This document shows, in pieces, positions 50,948 to 64,000 of a stretch of DNA of 64,000 nt. Below the pieces are notes generated by a model. The model did no database searches and was not told the DNA's origin. It worked only from the letters and a program-made list of their open reading frames with translations. The DNA comes from CADCTB01 sp963768975 (GTDB taxonomy: Bacteria; Actinomycetota; Acidimicrobiia; Acidimicrobiales; AC-14): positions 124,001 to 188,000 of the forward strand of contig CAVYKB010000009.1 in the NCBI GenBank assembly GCA_963768975.1. The letters run 5' to 3'. Every line of letters starts with the position of its first letter. Positions within the stretch are counted from its first letter, which is position 1. The translations under genes and the position numbers were made by a program.

Positions 50948-50975
50948 CGGCGTCGCAAGCGGAGCTTGCTCGCCG
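50948..50975 (+). repeat. Intergenic hairpin element, copy C (H1 only)
   Basis: A nested hairpin 7 bases after nusG: outer stem CGGCG/CGCCG, inner GCAAGC/GCTTGC, GGA loop. Relative to the copies in nuo cluster 2, the outer stem is inverted on both sides, keeping the pairing. The flanking AGGCA(GC)TGCGCT is shared. H2 is reduced to CCGCCGGCGGA, and a TAGGAT (51005-51010), possibly a promoter for rplK, follows. Confidence 0.65.
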
Positions 50976-51076
50976 AGGCAGCTGCGCTTCGGGCCGCCGG
51001 CGGATAGGATTGACCGTTCGTTCAAGGGTGGGAGGTGCTTCGCGCCGCTCGTACCACCAGAGGAGAAGCCAAGTTC

Positions 51077-51505
51077 ATGGCAAAGAGACGCGTCGCTGCG
51101 GTCGTCAAGATCCAGATTCCGGCGGGAGCGGCCACCCCCGCTCCGCCCGTGGGTACGGCCCTCGGCCCCCACGGCGTGAACATCATGGAGTTCTGCAAGG
51201 CGTACAACGCCGCCACCGAGTCGCAGCGGGGCACCGTGGTGCCGGCGGAGATCACCGTCTTCGAGGACCGCTCGTTCACCTTCGTCATCAAGACGCCGCC
51301 CACGCCAGTCCTCCTGCGCCAGGCGGCGGGCATCGACAAGGGCTCGGTCACGCCGGGTCGCGAGGCGGCCGGCACGATCACCGACGCCCAGGTCACCGAG
51401 ATCGCCACCACCAAGATGCCCGACCTCAACGCCAACGACCTCGAGGCGGCCAAGCGCCAGGTGATCGGCACCGCCCGGTCCATGGGCCTCACGGTGAAGG
51501 GCTGA
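51077..51505 (+). CDS. rplK: Ribosomal protein L11
   Basis: A 142-residue protein of the GTPase-associated centre. It has IQIPAGAATPAPPVGTALGPHGVNIMEFCKAYNA and the C-terminal rRNA-binding domain (ATTKMPDLNANDLEAAKRQVIGTARSMG). AGGAGAAG precedes the ATG. It is followed by rplA after 4 bases. Confidence 0.97.
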   Translation: MAKRRVAAVVKIQIPAGAATPAPPVGTALGPHGVNIMEFCKAYNAATESQRGTVVPAEITVFEDRSFTFVIKTPPTPVLLRQAAGIDKGSVTPGREAAGTITDAQVTEIATTKMPDLNANDLEAAKRQVIGTARSMGLTVKG

Positions 51506-51509
51506 TCGG

Positions 51510-52244
51510 ATGACCCACACCAACAAGAACTCCAAGAAGTACGTCGACGCCGTCCGCCGGTTCGACCGTGATCGCCAGCACGGCCCCGGCGAGGCCGTCG
51601 ACCTGGTCAAGAGCCTGGCCGCGGCCAAGTTCAACGAGTCGGTGGAGCTGGCCGTGCGCCTCGGCGTCGACCCCCGCAAGGCCGACCAGATCGTGCGCGG
51701 CACCGTCGGCCTTCCCGCCGGCACCGGCAAGACGGTCCGGGTGGTGGCCTTCGCCGCCGGCGACGCCGCCGCCGAGGCCCGGGAGGCCGGCGCCGACGTG
51801 GTCGGTGCCGACGACCTGGTCGCCCGGGTCCAGGGCGGCTTCCTCGACTTCGACGTCGCCATTGCCACACCCGACCTCATGGGCCAGGTCGGCAAGCTGG
51901 GCCGGGTCCTCGGCCCCCGCGGCCTCATGCCCAACCCCAAGACCGGCACCGTCACCATGGACGTTGGCCGGGCGGTGCGGGAGTTCAAGGGCGGTCGGGT
52001 GGAGTACCGCACCGACCGCTACGGCAACATCCACGTGCCCATCGGTAAGGTCAGCTTCGACCGCCGGTCGCTGCTCCAGAACATGCAGGCCGTCATCGAG
52101 GAGCTGCAGCGGGCCAAGCCGGCCTCGGCCAAGGGCAAGTACATGCGGGGCATCGCGGTGTCCTCCACCATGGGCCCCGGCATCAAGGTCGACCCGAACC
52201 CGCTTCGGGCCATCGACGACGAGCTCACGGCCAGCGCCAGCTAG
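51510..52244 (+). CDS. rplA: Ribosomal protein L1
   Basis: A 244-residue L1-stalk protein with the signature KVGTVTMDVGRAVREFKGGRVEYRTDR-like segment near residues 150-175 and LGPRGLMPNPKTGTV. It binds 23S rRNA and usually represses its own operon. ATG 51510 has GGGCTGATCGG just upstream. Confidence 0.97.
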   Translation: MTHTNKNSKKYVDAVRRFDRDRQHGPGEAVDLVKSLAAAKFNESVELAVRLGVDPRKADQIVRGTVGLPAGTGKTVRVVAFAAGDAAAEAREAGADVVGADDLVARVQGGFLDFDVAIATPDLMGQVGKLGRVLGPRGLMPNPKTGTVTMDVGRAVREFKGGRVEYRTDRYGNIHVPIGKVSFDRRSLLQNMQAVIEELQRAKPASAKGKYMRGIAVSSTMGPGIKVDPNPLRAIDDELTASAS

Positions 52245-52380
52245 TATCAGCAGTCACATCGAGATCGCCGTAGACATTCGGTGCGCGCGAGCGCGTAACG
52301 GGCCCCGGCCCACCCAACGAGGCGTGAACTTCCTGAGGGAGCGTTCGCGCGTGCTCGCCGCACCTCAGGGAAGGAACTGC
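52245..52380 (+). promoter_or_regulatory. rplJ leader (probable L10 leader RNA)
   Basis: A 136-base gap before rplJ. It holds a possible -10 (TAGTAT just at the rplA stop or TAGACA at 52270) and, near the end, a long helix closed by CCTGAGG (52332-52338) and CCTCAGG (52363-52369), followed by GGAAGG, the rplJ Shine-Dalgarno. The position and shape fit the L10-L12 autoregulatory leader; assigned by context. Confidence 0.5.
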
Positions 52381-53040
52381 ATGGGAGAGCCGAGGCCTGA
52401 GAAGGTCGCCGTCGTCGCCGAGGTGCGCGAGCGCCTGTCGTCGTCCAACGGCGCGCTGCTCACCGAGTACCGGGGGCTAAAGGTCTCCGACCTTGCCAAC
52501 CTGCGCCGCTCGATCGGCGACGCCGGCGGCGAGTACCGCATCTTCAAGAACACCCTGGTGAGGCGGGCTGCGTCAGAGCTGGGGCTCACCGACTTGGAGC
52601 CTCTGCTCGTGGGCCCGACGGCCGTGGCGTTCGTCGACGGAGACGCCGTCGCCGTGGCCAAGGCCCTCCGCGACTTCGCCCGCACCAACCCCAATCTCAC
52701 CATCAAAGGCGGCCTGCTCGGCACGACGGTGCTCAGCGCGGCCGACGCCGGCGCCCTGGCCGACGTCGCCCCTCGCGAGGTGATCCTGGCCCAGCTGGCC
52801 GGCGCCCTCGCCGCCCCCCTCCAGAAGATGGCCGGCCTGCTCCAGGCCCTGCCCCGCAACTTCGCCTACGGGCTCTCCGCTCTGCTCGAGAAGCGGAGCG
52901 CCGATGCGCCGGCCGCGCCGGCGCCCGCCGCCGAAGCCCCGCCGGCAGAGGCACCCGAGGCCGAAGCCCCCCAGTCCGAAGCGCCGCAGTCCGAGGCGAC
53001 CCCGTCAGAAACGTCTGAGCAAGCAGAAGGAGACCAGTAG
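52381..53040 (+). CDS. rplJ: Ribosomal protein L10 with Ala/Pro/Glu-rich tail
   Basis: A 219-residue stalk-base protein. The core (EKVAVVAEVRERLSSSNGALLTEYRGL, IFKNTLVRRA, GPTAVAF) is standard and ends with the L12-binding helix. The last 45 residues or so are an added low-complexity Ala/Pro/Glu tail (EAPPAEAPEAEAPQSEAP). Usual length is about 165-180. It abuts rplL with no gap. Confidence 0.96.
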   Translation: MGEPRPEKVAVVAEVRERLSSSNGALLTEYRGLKVSDLANLRRSIGDAGGEYRIFKNTLVRRAASELGLTDLEPLLVGPTAVAFVDGDAVAVAKALRDFARTNPNLTIKGGLLGTTVLSAADAGALADVAPREVILAQLAGALAAPLQKMAGLLQALPRNFAYGLSALLEKRSADAPAAPAPAAEAPPAEAPEAEAPQSEAPQSEATPSETSEQAEGDQ

Positions 53041-53424
53041 ATGGCCACGAAGGAAGAGATCCTCGACAGTATCGCCGGCATGACGGTCCTCGAGCTGTCC
53101 GAGCTCCTCAAGGAGTTCGAGGAGAAGTTCGGCGTGACTGCGGCGGCCCCCATGGCCGTGGCCGCCCCCGGCGGTGGTGGCGCGGCCGAGGCCGCCCCCG
53201 AGGTCGAGGAGCAGGACGAGTTCGACGTCATCCTCGCTGAGGTCGGTGCCCAGAAGATCCCGGTCATCAAGGAGGTGCGCGCCCTCACCAACCTCGGCCT
53301 CAAGGAGGCCAAGGATCTGGTGGACAGCGCCCCCAAGGCCGTCCTCGAGAAGGTCTCCAAAGAGGAGGCCGAGAAGGCCAAGGCCCAGCTCGAAGGCGCC
53401 GGCGCCACCGTCCAGCTCAAGTAG
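53041..53424 (+). CDS. rplL: Ribosomal protein L7/L12
   Basis: A 127-residue flexible stalk protein: N-terminal dimerisation helices, an Ala/Gly/Pro hinge (AAPMAVAAPGGGGAAEAAPEV) and the factor-binding domain (FDVILAEVGAQKIPVIKEVRALTNLGLKEAKDLVDSAPK). It starts immediately after the rplJ stop. Confidence 0.97.
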   Translation: MATKEEILDSIAGMTVLELSELLKEFEEKFGVTAAAPMAVAAPGGGGAAEAAPEVEEQDEFDVILAEVGAQKIPVIKEVRALTNLGLKEAKDLVDSAPKAVLEKVSKEEAEKAKAQLEGAGATVQLK

Positions 53425-53436
53425 TAGCGGTCACTC

Positions 53437-53477
53437 TCCGGGCTTTCGAACACCGTGGCGGTGTTCGAAAGCCCGGA
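53437..53477 (+). terminator. 18-bp hairpin between rplL and rpoB
   Basis: A perfect 18-bp stem (53437-53454 with 53460-53477, loop GTGGC) lies 12 bases after rplL. No T-run follows. Its place matches the attenuator/processing site known between rplL and rpoB in E. coli, though the sequence is unrelated. Confidence 0.65.
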
Positions 53478-53550
53478 AATGCGCCTCCGGGAATGCTGGA
53501 CCCCATCCCGGGGTTGCCAGACCGGAATGGTCGCAAGTTGTCCACAAGCC

Positions 53551-53632
53551 TTGACCGCAGGCGCGTAGTCGAATAGCCTCATCCCAGCTTGATTCGAGCT
53601 GGCTTGCCCATTCGCGCAGCTGCAGCTAGTCT
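53551..53632 (+). promoter_or_regulatory. Tandem promoters for rpoBC
   Basis: P1: TTGACC (53551-53556), 17-base spacer, TAGCCT (53574-53579). P2: TTGCCC (53604-53609), 17-base spacer, TAGTCT (53627-53632). Both are near-consensus for a main sigma factor, and their -10 boxes match the TAGNNT hexamers at leaderless genes elsewhere here. With the hairpin upstream, they allow rpoBC to be expressed apart from the ribosomal genes. The remaining 165 bases before rpoB hold two more TTGACC-like boxes without clear -10 partners. Confidence 0.65.
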
Positions 53633-53798
53633 GGTATCTGCCGTGCCAGCCCGCGAGTCGCCGTCCTTTTCTACCGGCTTGACCGCGCGCGCCCGGCTTT
53701 GACCGCCCAGCCCTGCCCCGCATGCCCTCGAACCACCAGTAGCACAGCCCACCCAACGGCCTTTTCAGCCAACACCGTCTCCGCGAAGGAGTGAGGTT

Positions 53799-56700
53799 TT
53801 GCCCACTCGTCCCGCCCCTCGGGAACGCTTTTCTTTCTCTAACCTTGATGAGGTCCTGGCTCTCCCGGACCTGATCGCAGTACAGCGAGACTCTTTCAAG
53901 TGGTTCCTCGACCGGGGGATGTCCGAAACCTTCCGGGACATCAGCCCCATCGAGGACTTCACCGGCCAGCTCCGCCTGGAGCTGGAGTTCGACGCGGACG
54001 ACCCCGACCTGCGGCCGCCGCCCAAGTTCACCGTGGAGGAGTGCAAGGAGAAGGACATGACCTTCTCCGCGCCCATCTTCGTCCGGGCCCGCTTCATGAA
54101 CGCCACCACCGGCGAGATCAAGGAGCAGACGGTCTTCATGGGGGACTTCCCGATGATGACCGACAAGGGCACGTTCATCATCAACGGCACCGAGCGGGTC
54201 GTCGTCTCCCAGCTCGTCCGTTCCCCGGGCGTCATTTTCCAGCCCGGCCGCGACGCCAAGACCATCGCCACCGCCACAATCCACCCCTACCGCGGTGAGT
54301 GGATCGAGTTCGACATCGAGCAGAAGCCCGGCAAGGACGTCACCGCCGGCACCCGGGTGGCCCGCAAGCGGCGCCTGTCCCTGTTCGTCCTGCTGCGCGC
54401 CCTCGGCTACGACCAGGACGCCCACCCCGGCTTCCTCGAGCGCTTCGTCAACCACTTCGACTTCCTCGAGGGCCAGTGGGAGAAGGAGAAGGACCTCGCG
54501 CCCACCCGGGAAGAGGCCCTGGTCGAGATCTACAAGCGGGCCCGCCCGGGCGAGCCGCCCCAGGTCGAGGCCGCACGCGCCTACTTCGAGAACGCCTTTT
54601 TCAATCCCAAGCGCTACGACCTCACTCGCGTCGGCCGCTACAAGCTCAACCGCAAGCTGGGCCCCGAGATCGAGAAGATCGCCGAGATACTCAACGTCGA
54701 CCTCGAGCGCCCGGGCCAGACGCAGTTCGTCCTGAGCCCGTCGGAGATCCTCGCCGCCACCACCTACCTGCTGCACCTCGCCGCCGGCGAGGAGGGCTAC
54801 CGCCTCGACGACCAGGACCACTTCGCCAACCGCCGCATCCGCTCGGTCGGCGAGCTGATCCAGAACCAGGTACGCATCGGCCTCTCCCGCATGGAGCGGG
54901 TCGTCCGCGAGCGGATGACCACCCAAGACGTCGAGGCCATCACGCCCCAGACCCTGATCAACATCCGCCCGGTGGTCGCGGCCATCAAGGAGTTCTTCGG
55001 CACCAGCCAGCTGTCCCAGTTCATGGGCCAGACCAACCCCCTCGACGGCCTCACCCACAAGCGCCGGCTCTCGGCCCTGGGCCCCGGCGGCCTCTCCCGC
55101 GAGCGGGCCGGGTTCGAGGTGCGCGACGTGCACACCTCCCACTACGGCCGGATGTGCCCGATCGAGACCCCGGAGGGCCCGAACATCGGCCTGATCGGCT
55201 CCCTGGCCACCTACGCCCGGGTCAACGACTTCGGCTTCATCGAGACCCCCTACCGCAAGGTGGTCGACGGGCAGCTCACCGACGAGATCCGCTACCTCGC
55301 AGCTGACGAGGAGGAGGAGCACGTCATCGCCCAGGCCAACGCCACCCTCGACGACAACGGCCAGTTCGTCGGCGACCGGGTGTTGGTCCGGCGTGGCCCG
55401 CAGGGGGCCGGCGTGCGCATCGGCGCCGGCGGCACCTCCTACGGAACCACCAGCGAGATCGACTACGTGCCGCCCAGCGAGGTCGACCTCATGGACGTCT
55501 CGCCCAAGCAGATCGTCTCCGTGGCCACGGCCATGATCCCGTTCCTCGAGCACGACGACGCCAACCGGGCCCTCATGGGGGCCAACATGCAGCGCCAGGC
55601 CGTCTCGCTGGTCCGGGCCGAGGCTCCCTACATCGGCACCGGCATCGAGAAGCGCGCCGCCCGTGACGCCGGCGACGTCGTCCTGGCCGAGGGCGACGGC
55701 CAGGTCCTCGAGGTCACCGGCGACTACATCGTCGTCAACTACGTCGAAGGCCAATCCGACCGCGACGGCCGCGCGCTCGGCCGCAAGACCTACCGCCTGG
55801 CCAAGTTCCGCCGCTCCAACCAGGGCACCTGCATCAACCAGAAGCCCGTCGTCGAGGAGGGCCAGACCATCGCCCTCGGCGATGTGCTGGCCGACGGCCC
55901 CTCCACCCACCAGGGTGACCTGGCCCTGGGCAAGAACCTGCTCGTGGCCTTCATGCCGTGGGAGGGCTACAACTTCGAGGACGCCATCATCCTGTCCGAG
56001 CGCCTGGTGCGCGACGACGTGCTGACGTCGATCCACATCGAGGCCCATGAGGTCGACGCCCGCGACACCAAGCTGGGCGCCGAGGAGATCACCCGGGACA
56101 TCCCGAACCTCTCCGACGACATCCTCAAGGACCTCGACGAGCGGGGCATCATCCGCATCGGCGCCGAGGTCGGCCCCGGCGACGTCCTGGTCGGCAAGGT
56201 CACCCCCAAGGGCGAGACCGAGCTCACCCCCGAGGAGCGCCTCCTGCGGGCCATCTTCGGTGAGAAGGCCCGCGAGGTCCGTGACACCAGCCTCAAGGTG
56301 CCCCACGGCGAGACCGGCAAGGTCATCGACGTCAAGGTGTTCTCCCGGGAGGAGCAGCACGAGCTGGCCCCCGGCGTCAACCAGCTGGTCCGGGTTTACG
56401 TGGCCCAGAAGCGCAAGATCAGCGAGGGCGACAAGCTGGCCGGCCGCCACGGCAACAAGGGCGTCATCTCCAAGATCCTCCCGGTCGAGGACATGCCCCA
56501 CCTGGCCGACGGCACCCCCGTCGACATCATCCTGAACCCCCTGGGTGTGCCCAGCCGGATGAACGTCGGCCAGGTGCTGGAGTGCCACCTGGGCTACGCG
56601 GCCCGGCATGGCTGGGACGGTGCCATCAACGGCACCAAGACCTCCACGATCGCCACCAAGACCCGCCCGGTGACCGAGCCGGCGGTGTGGGTGTCCTCGC

Positions 56701-57386
56701 CGGTCTTCGACGGCGCCCACTGGGACGAGGAGGGCGACGCCGGCTCAGGCCGCCACCCCACCATCCAGCAGATCCTGACCCAGCGGCTGCACACCGACTC
56801 GGCGGTGCCTGGCGGGCCCCGCCTCATCCAGGCCGACGGCAAGCAAATCCTCTACAACGGCCGCACCGGCGAGCCGTACGACCGTCCCGTGACCGTCGGC
56901 TTCGTCTACATCCTGAAGCTGCTCCACCTGGTCGACGACAAGATCCACGCCCGGTCGACCGGCCCCTACTCCATGATCACCCAGCAGCCCCTGGGCGGGA
57001 AGGCCCAGTTCGGTGGCCAGCGCTTCGGGGAGATGGAGGTGTGGGCCCTCGAGGCCTACGGCGCCGCCTACGCCCTGCAGGAGCTGCTCACCATCAAGTC
57101 CGACGACGTCCTCGGCCGGGTCAAGGTCTACGAGGCCATCGTCAAAGGCGAGAACATCCCCGAGCCCGGCATCCCCGAGTCCTTCAAGGTGCTCATCAAG
57201 GAGATGCAGTCCCTCTGTCTCAACGTCGAGGTCCTCTCGACCACCGGCGAGGAGATCGAGATGCGCGAGCTCGACGAAGACGTGTTCCGTACCGCAGAGG
57301 AGCTCGGCATCGACCTGAGCCGTCCCGAGCGGGGCAGTGACGAAGAGGACGCTCGGAGGGCGGCGGAACGGAGCTCGCGGCTGTGA
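53799..57386 (+). CDS. rpoB: RNA polymerase beta subunit
   Basis: A 1195-residue core polymerase subunit. The rifampicin region is TSQLSQFMGQTNPLDG..., where the residue equal to E. coli Asp516 is Gly (codon 410, 55026-55028). The flap and the C-terminal GGKAQFGGQRFGEMEVWALEAYGAAY are standard. The TTG start (53799) has GAAGGAGTGAGG just upstream. It is followed by rpoC after 47 bases. Confidence 0.97.
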   Translation: MPTRPAPRERFSFSNLDEVLALPDLIAVQRDSFKWFLDRGMSETFRDISPIEDFTGQLRLELEFDADDPDLRPPPKFTVEECKEKDMTFSAPIFVRARFMNATTGEIKEQTVFMGDFPMMTDKGTFIINGTERVVVSQLVRSPGVIFQPGRDAKTIATATIHPYRGEWIEFDIEQKPGKDVTAGTRVARKRRLSLFVLLRALGYDQDAHPGFLERFVNHFDFLEGQWEKEKDLAPTREEALVEIYKRARPGEPPQVEAARAYFENAFFNPKRYDLTRVGRYKLNRKLGPEIEKIAEILNVDLERPGQTQFVLSPSEILAATTYLLHLAAGEEGYRLDDQDHFANRRIRSVGELIQNQVRIGLSRMERVVRERMTTQDVEAITPQTLINIRPVVAAIKEFFGTSQLSQFMGQTNPLDGLTHKRRLSALGPGGLSRERAGFEVRDVHTSHYGRMCPIETPEGPNIGLIGSLATYARVNDFGFIETPYRKVVDGQLTDEIRYLAADEEEEHVIAQANATLDDNGQFVGDRVLVRRGPQGAGVRIGAGGTSYGTTSEIDYVPPSEVDLMDVSPKQIVSVATAMIPFLEHDDANRALMGANMQRQAVSLVRAEAPYIGTGIEKRAARDAGDVVLAEGDGQVLEVTGDYIVVNYVEGQSDRDGRALGRKTYRLAKFRRSNQGTCINQKPVVEEGQTIALGDVLADGPSTHQGDLALGKNLLVAFMPWEGYNFEDAIILSERLVRDDVLTSIHIEAHEVDARDTKLGAEEITRDIPNLSDDILKDLDERGIIRIGAEVGPGDVLVGKVTPKGETELTPEERLLRAIFGEKAREVRDTSLKVPHGETGKVIDVKVFSREEQHELAPGVNQLVRVYVAQKRKISEGDKLAGRHGNKGVISKILPVEDMPHLADGTPVDIILNPLGVPSRMNVGQVLECHLGYAARHGWDGAINGTKTSTIATKTRPVTEPAVWVSSPVFDGAHWDEEGDAGSGRHPTIQQILTQRLHTDSAVPGGPRLIQADGKQILYNGRTGEPYDRPVTVGFVYILKLLHLVDDKIHARSTGPYSMITQQPLGGKAQFGGQRFGEMEVWALEAYGAAYALQELLTIKSDDVLGRVKVYEAIVKGENIPEPGIPESFKVLIKEMQSLCLNVEVLSTTGEEIEMRELDEDVFRTAEELGIDLSRPERGSDEEDARRAAERSSRL

Positions 57387-57433
57387 GCTCCGCCCGCCCC
57401 CGTCCGGTCTTGCAGTAAGAGAGGAAAAAGAGA

Positions 57434-61393
<3,960 letters not shown>

Positions 61394-61422
61394 AAGGCCG
61401 GCAGGCTAAGACCAATCCGAAC

Positions 61423-61462
61423 TGGTTGCACGTGACCCGCGTCTGCGCGGTCAAGTGCAACC
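61423..61462 (+). terminator. Hairpin between rpoC and rpsL
   Basis: The arms GGTTGCAC and GTGCAACC enclose an inner TGACC/GGTCA helix with a GTCT loop. It lies 30 bases after rpoC and about 25 before a new -10 box, so it probably ends or trims the rpoBC transcript. Confidence 0.6.
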
Positions 61463-61487
61463 AGAACGGTGAGAACCGCCAACAAGG

Positions 61488-61493
61488 TAGGAT
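61488..61493 (+). promoter_or_regulatory. -10 hexamer for rpsL
   Basis: TAGGAT lies 8 bases before the rpsL GTG (61502), identical in hexamer and spacing to nuoA2. No Shine-Dalgarno is visible, so rpsL is likely leaderless from this promoter. Confidence 0.55.
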
Positions 61494-61501
61494 GTCTCTT
61501 C

Positions 61502-61870
61502 GTGCCCACCATCGCCCAGCTCGTCCGTAAGGGCCGCGACTCCAAGGTCGACAAGACCAAGACGCCGGCCCTCCGAGGTGCCCCGCAGCGGCGGGGTGTG
61601 TGCACGCGCGTGTACACCCACACGCCCAAGAAGCCGAACTCGGCCCTCCGCAAGGTGGCCCGGGTGCGCCTGACCACCGGCCAGGAGGTCACCGCCTACA
61701 TCCCCGGCGTCGGCCACAACCTGCAGGAGCACTCCATCGTGCTCGTGCGTGGTGGCCGGGTGAAGGACCTTCCCGGGGTCCGCTACAAGATCATCCGTGG
61801 CGTGCTCGATGCCTCTGGCGTCCGCGACCGCAAGCAGGCCCGTAGCCGCTACGGCGCCAAGAAAGGCTGA
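61502..61870 (+). CDS. rpsL: Ribosomal protein S12
   Basis: A 122-residue decoding-centre protein. Both streptomycin-relevant lysines are wild type (TPKKPNSALRKV and GRVKDLPGVRY). GTG 61502 gives the standard N-terminus PTIAQLVRKGR. It is followed by rpsG after 4 bases. Confidence 0.98.
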   Translation: MPTIAQLVRKGRDSKVDKTKTPALRGAPQRRGVCTRVYTHTPKKPNSALRKVARVRLTTGQEVTAYIPGVGHNLQEHSIVLVRGGRVKDLPGVRYKIIRGVLDASGVRDRKQARSRYGAKKG

Positions 61871-61874
61871 GTAG

Positions 61875-62345
61875 ATGCCCCGGAAAGGTCCGCCGCCCCG
61901 GCGCGAGCTCATGCCCGACCCCATCTACCGGTCGGTGCTCGTCACCCAGTTCGTCAACAAGGTTCTGGTCCGGGGCAAGCGCTCCACCGCCGAGCGCATC
62001 GTCTACGGGGCGCTCGACATCATCAAGGACAAGACCGGCGCCGAGCCCGTGGCCACGCTCAAGCGGGCCATGGACAACGTCAAGCCCCAGCTCGAGGTCA
62101 AGAGCCGGCGGGTCGGCGGTGCCACCTACCAGGTGCCCATCGAGGTCCGGCCCCGTCGGGCCAACACCCTGGCCATCCGGTGGCTTGTCGGCTATGCCCG
62201 CCAGCGCCGGGAGAAGACGATGGCCGAGCGCCTGGCCAACGAGTTGCTCGACGCGTCCAACACCACGGGCTCGTCGGTGAAGCGTCGCGACGATGTCCAC
62301 AAGATGGCGGAGTCGAACAAGGCATTCGCGCACTACCGCTGGTAA
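61875..62345 (+). CDS. rpsG: Ribosomal protein S7
   Basis: A 156-residue small-subunit head protein that nucleates 3' domain assembly: MPRKGPPPRRE, RVGGATYQVPIEVRPRRANTLAIRWL, and the end ESNKAFAHYRW are standard. The ATG is 4 bases after rpsL. A terminator-like hairpin follows. Confidence 0.98.
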   Translation: MPRKGPPPRRELMPDPIYRSVLVTQFVNKVLVRGKRSTAERIVYGALDIIKDKTGAEPVATLKRAMDNVKPQLEVKSRRVGGATYQVPIEVRPRRANTLAIRWLVGYARQRREKTMAERLANELLDASNTTGSSVKRRDDVHKMAESNKAFAHYRW

Positions 62346-62367
62346 TCGGCACACCCACGTAGTCCGA

Positions 62368-62394
62368 CCGCCCGGGCGCGCTGCGCCCGGGCGG
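62368..62394 (+). terminator. GC hairpin between rpsG and fusA
   Basis: A perfect 12-bp stem (62368-62379 with 62383-62394, loop GCT) is followed by TTT. It lies 24 bases before the fusA ATG, close to its Shine-Dalgarno, so it may reduce read-through or modulate fusA rather than end the operon. Confidence 0.6.
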
Positions 62395-62418
62395 TTTCAT
62401 GGAGAGAGATAAGAAGTC

Positions 62419-64000
<1,582 letters not shown>

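Overview
The window is high-GC, densely coded bacterial chromosome. The order tuf-rpmG-(tRNA-Trp)-secE-nusG-rplKA-rplJL-rpoBC-rpsL-rpsG-fusA, a mycobacterial-type NuoI with a basic tail, Thr/Pro-rich secreted-protein linkers, ZAS-type anti-sigma factors and frequent GTG/TTG starts with apparently leaderless promoters all point to an actinobacterium. A deep-branching lineage such as Acidimicrobiia is my best guess. That placement is an inference from style and gene content, not from a search.

Layout. (1) 1-3164, minus strand: a SWIM zinc-finger protein, a DUF5691 protein and a MoxR-type AAA+ ATPase cut by the window edge, joined by 4-base stop/start overlaps. (2) 3198-32144, plus strand: two respiratory complex I clusters in tandem. 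Cluster 1 is C-D-[dipeptide-type ABC genes on the opposite strand]-E-F-G-H-I-J-K-L-M-N and has no A or B. Cluster 2 is A-B-C-D-H-I-J-K-L-M-N and has no E, F or G. Together they carry one copy of A, B, E, F and G and two of the other nine subunits. A MidA/NDUFAF7-family methyltransferase follows directly. (3) 33304-46311: a mixed region with a kelch-repeat membrane protein, acetyl-CoA synthetase, a HAD phosphatase, a DUF6328 membrane protein, a hybrid histidine kinase, HtpX, an M23 peptidase, YajQ, tRNA-Tyr, a haem-oxygenase-like diiron protein paired with a methyltransferase, a DUF3565-DUF1971 fusion, and a SufR-like regulator coupled to a 38-residue membrane peptide. (4) 46516-64000: a GNAT acetyltransferase, tRNA-Thr, tRNA-Met and the translation/transcription superoperon, with an ECF sigma/anti-sigma pair between rpmG and tRNA-Trp.

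How the parts fit. The two complex I sets look like different machines rather than a recent duplication. NuoD1 keeps the quinone-site Tyr and Asp (bovine NDUFS2 numbering Y108, D160), while NuoD2 has Trp and Gln there, and NuoH2 has lost the ERK and GPNR motifs. NuoD2, but not NuoD1, has the Arg (bovine R85) that NDUFAF7 dimethylates in mitochondria, and the MidA gene sits right behind cluster 2. This is the most interesting signal in the window.

At the DNA level, a TAGNNT hexamer lies 6-8 bases before at least eight start codons, which suggests leaderless transcription. Two of these starts open mini-ORFs of 10 and 8 codons that overlap the starts of nuoE and nuoH2. The nuoF start codon is buried in a perfect 12-bp inverted repeat. 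A family of intergenic multi-hairpin elements with compensatory stem changes separates nuoA2/nuoB2, nuoH2/nuoI2 and, in shortened form, nusG/rplK.
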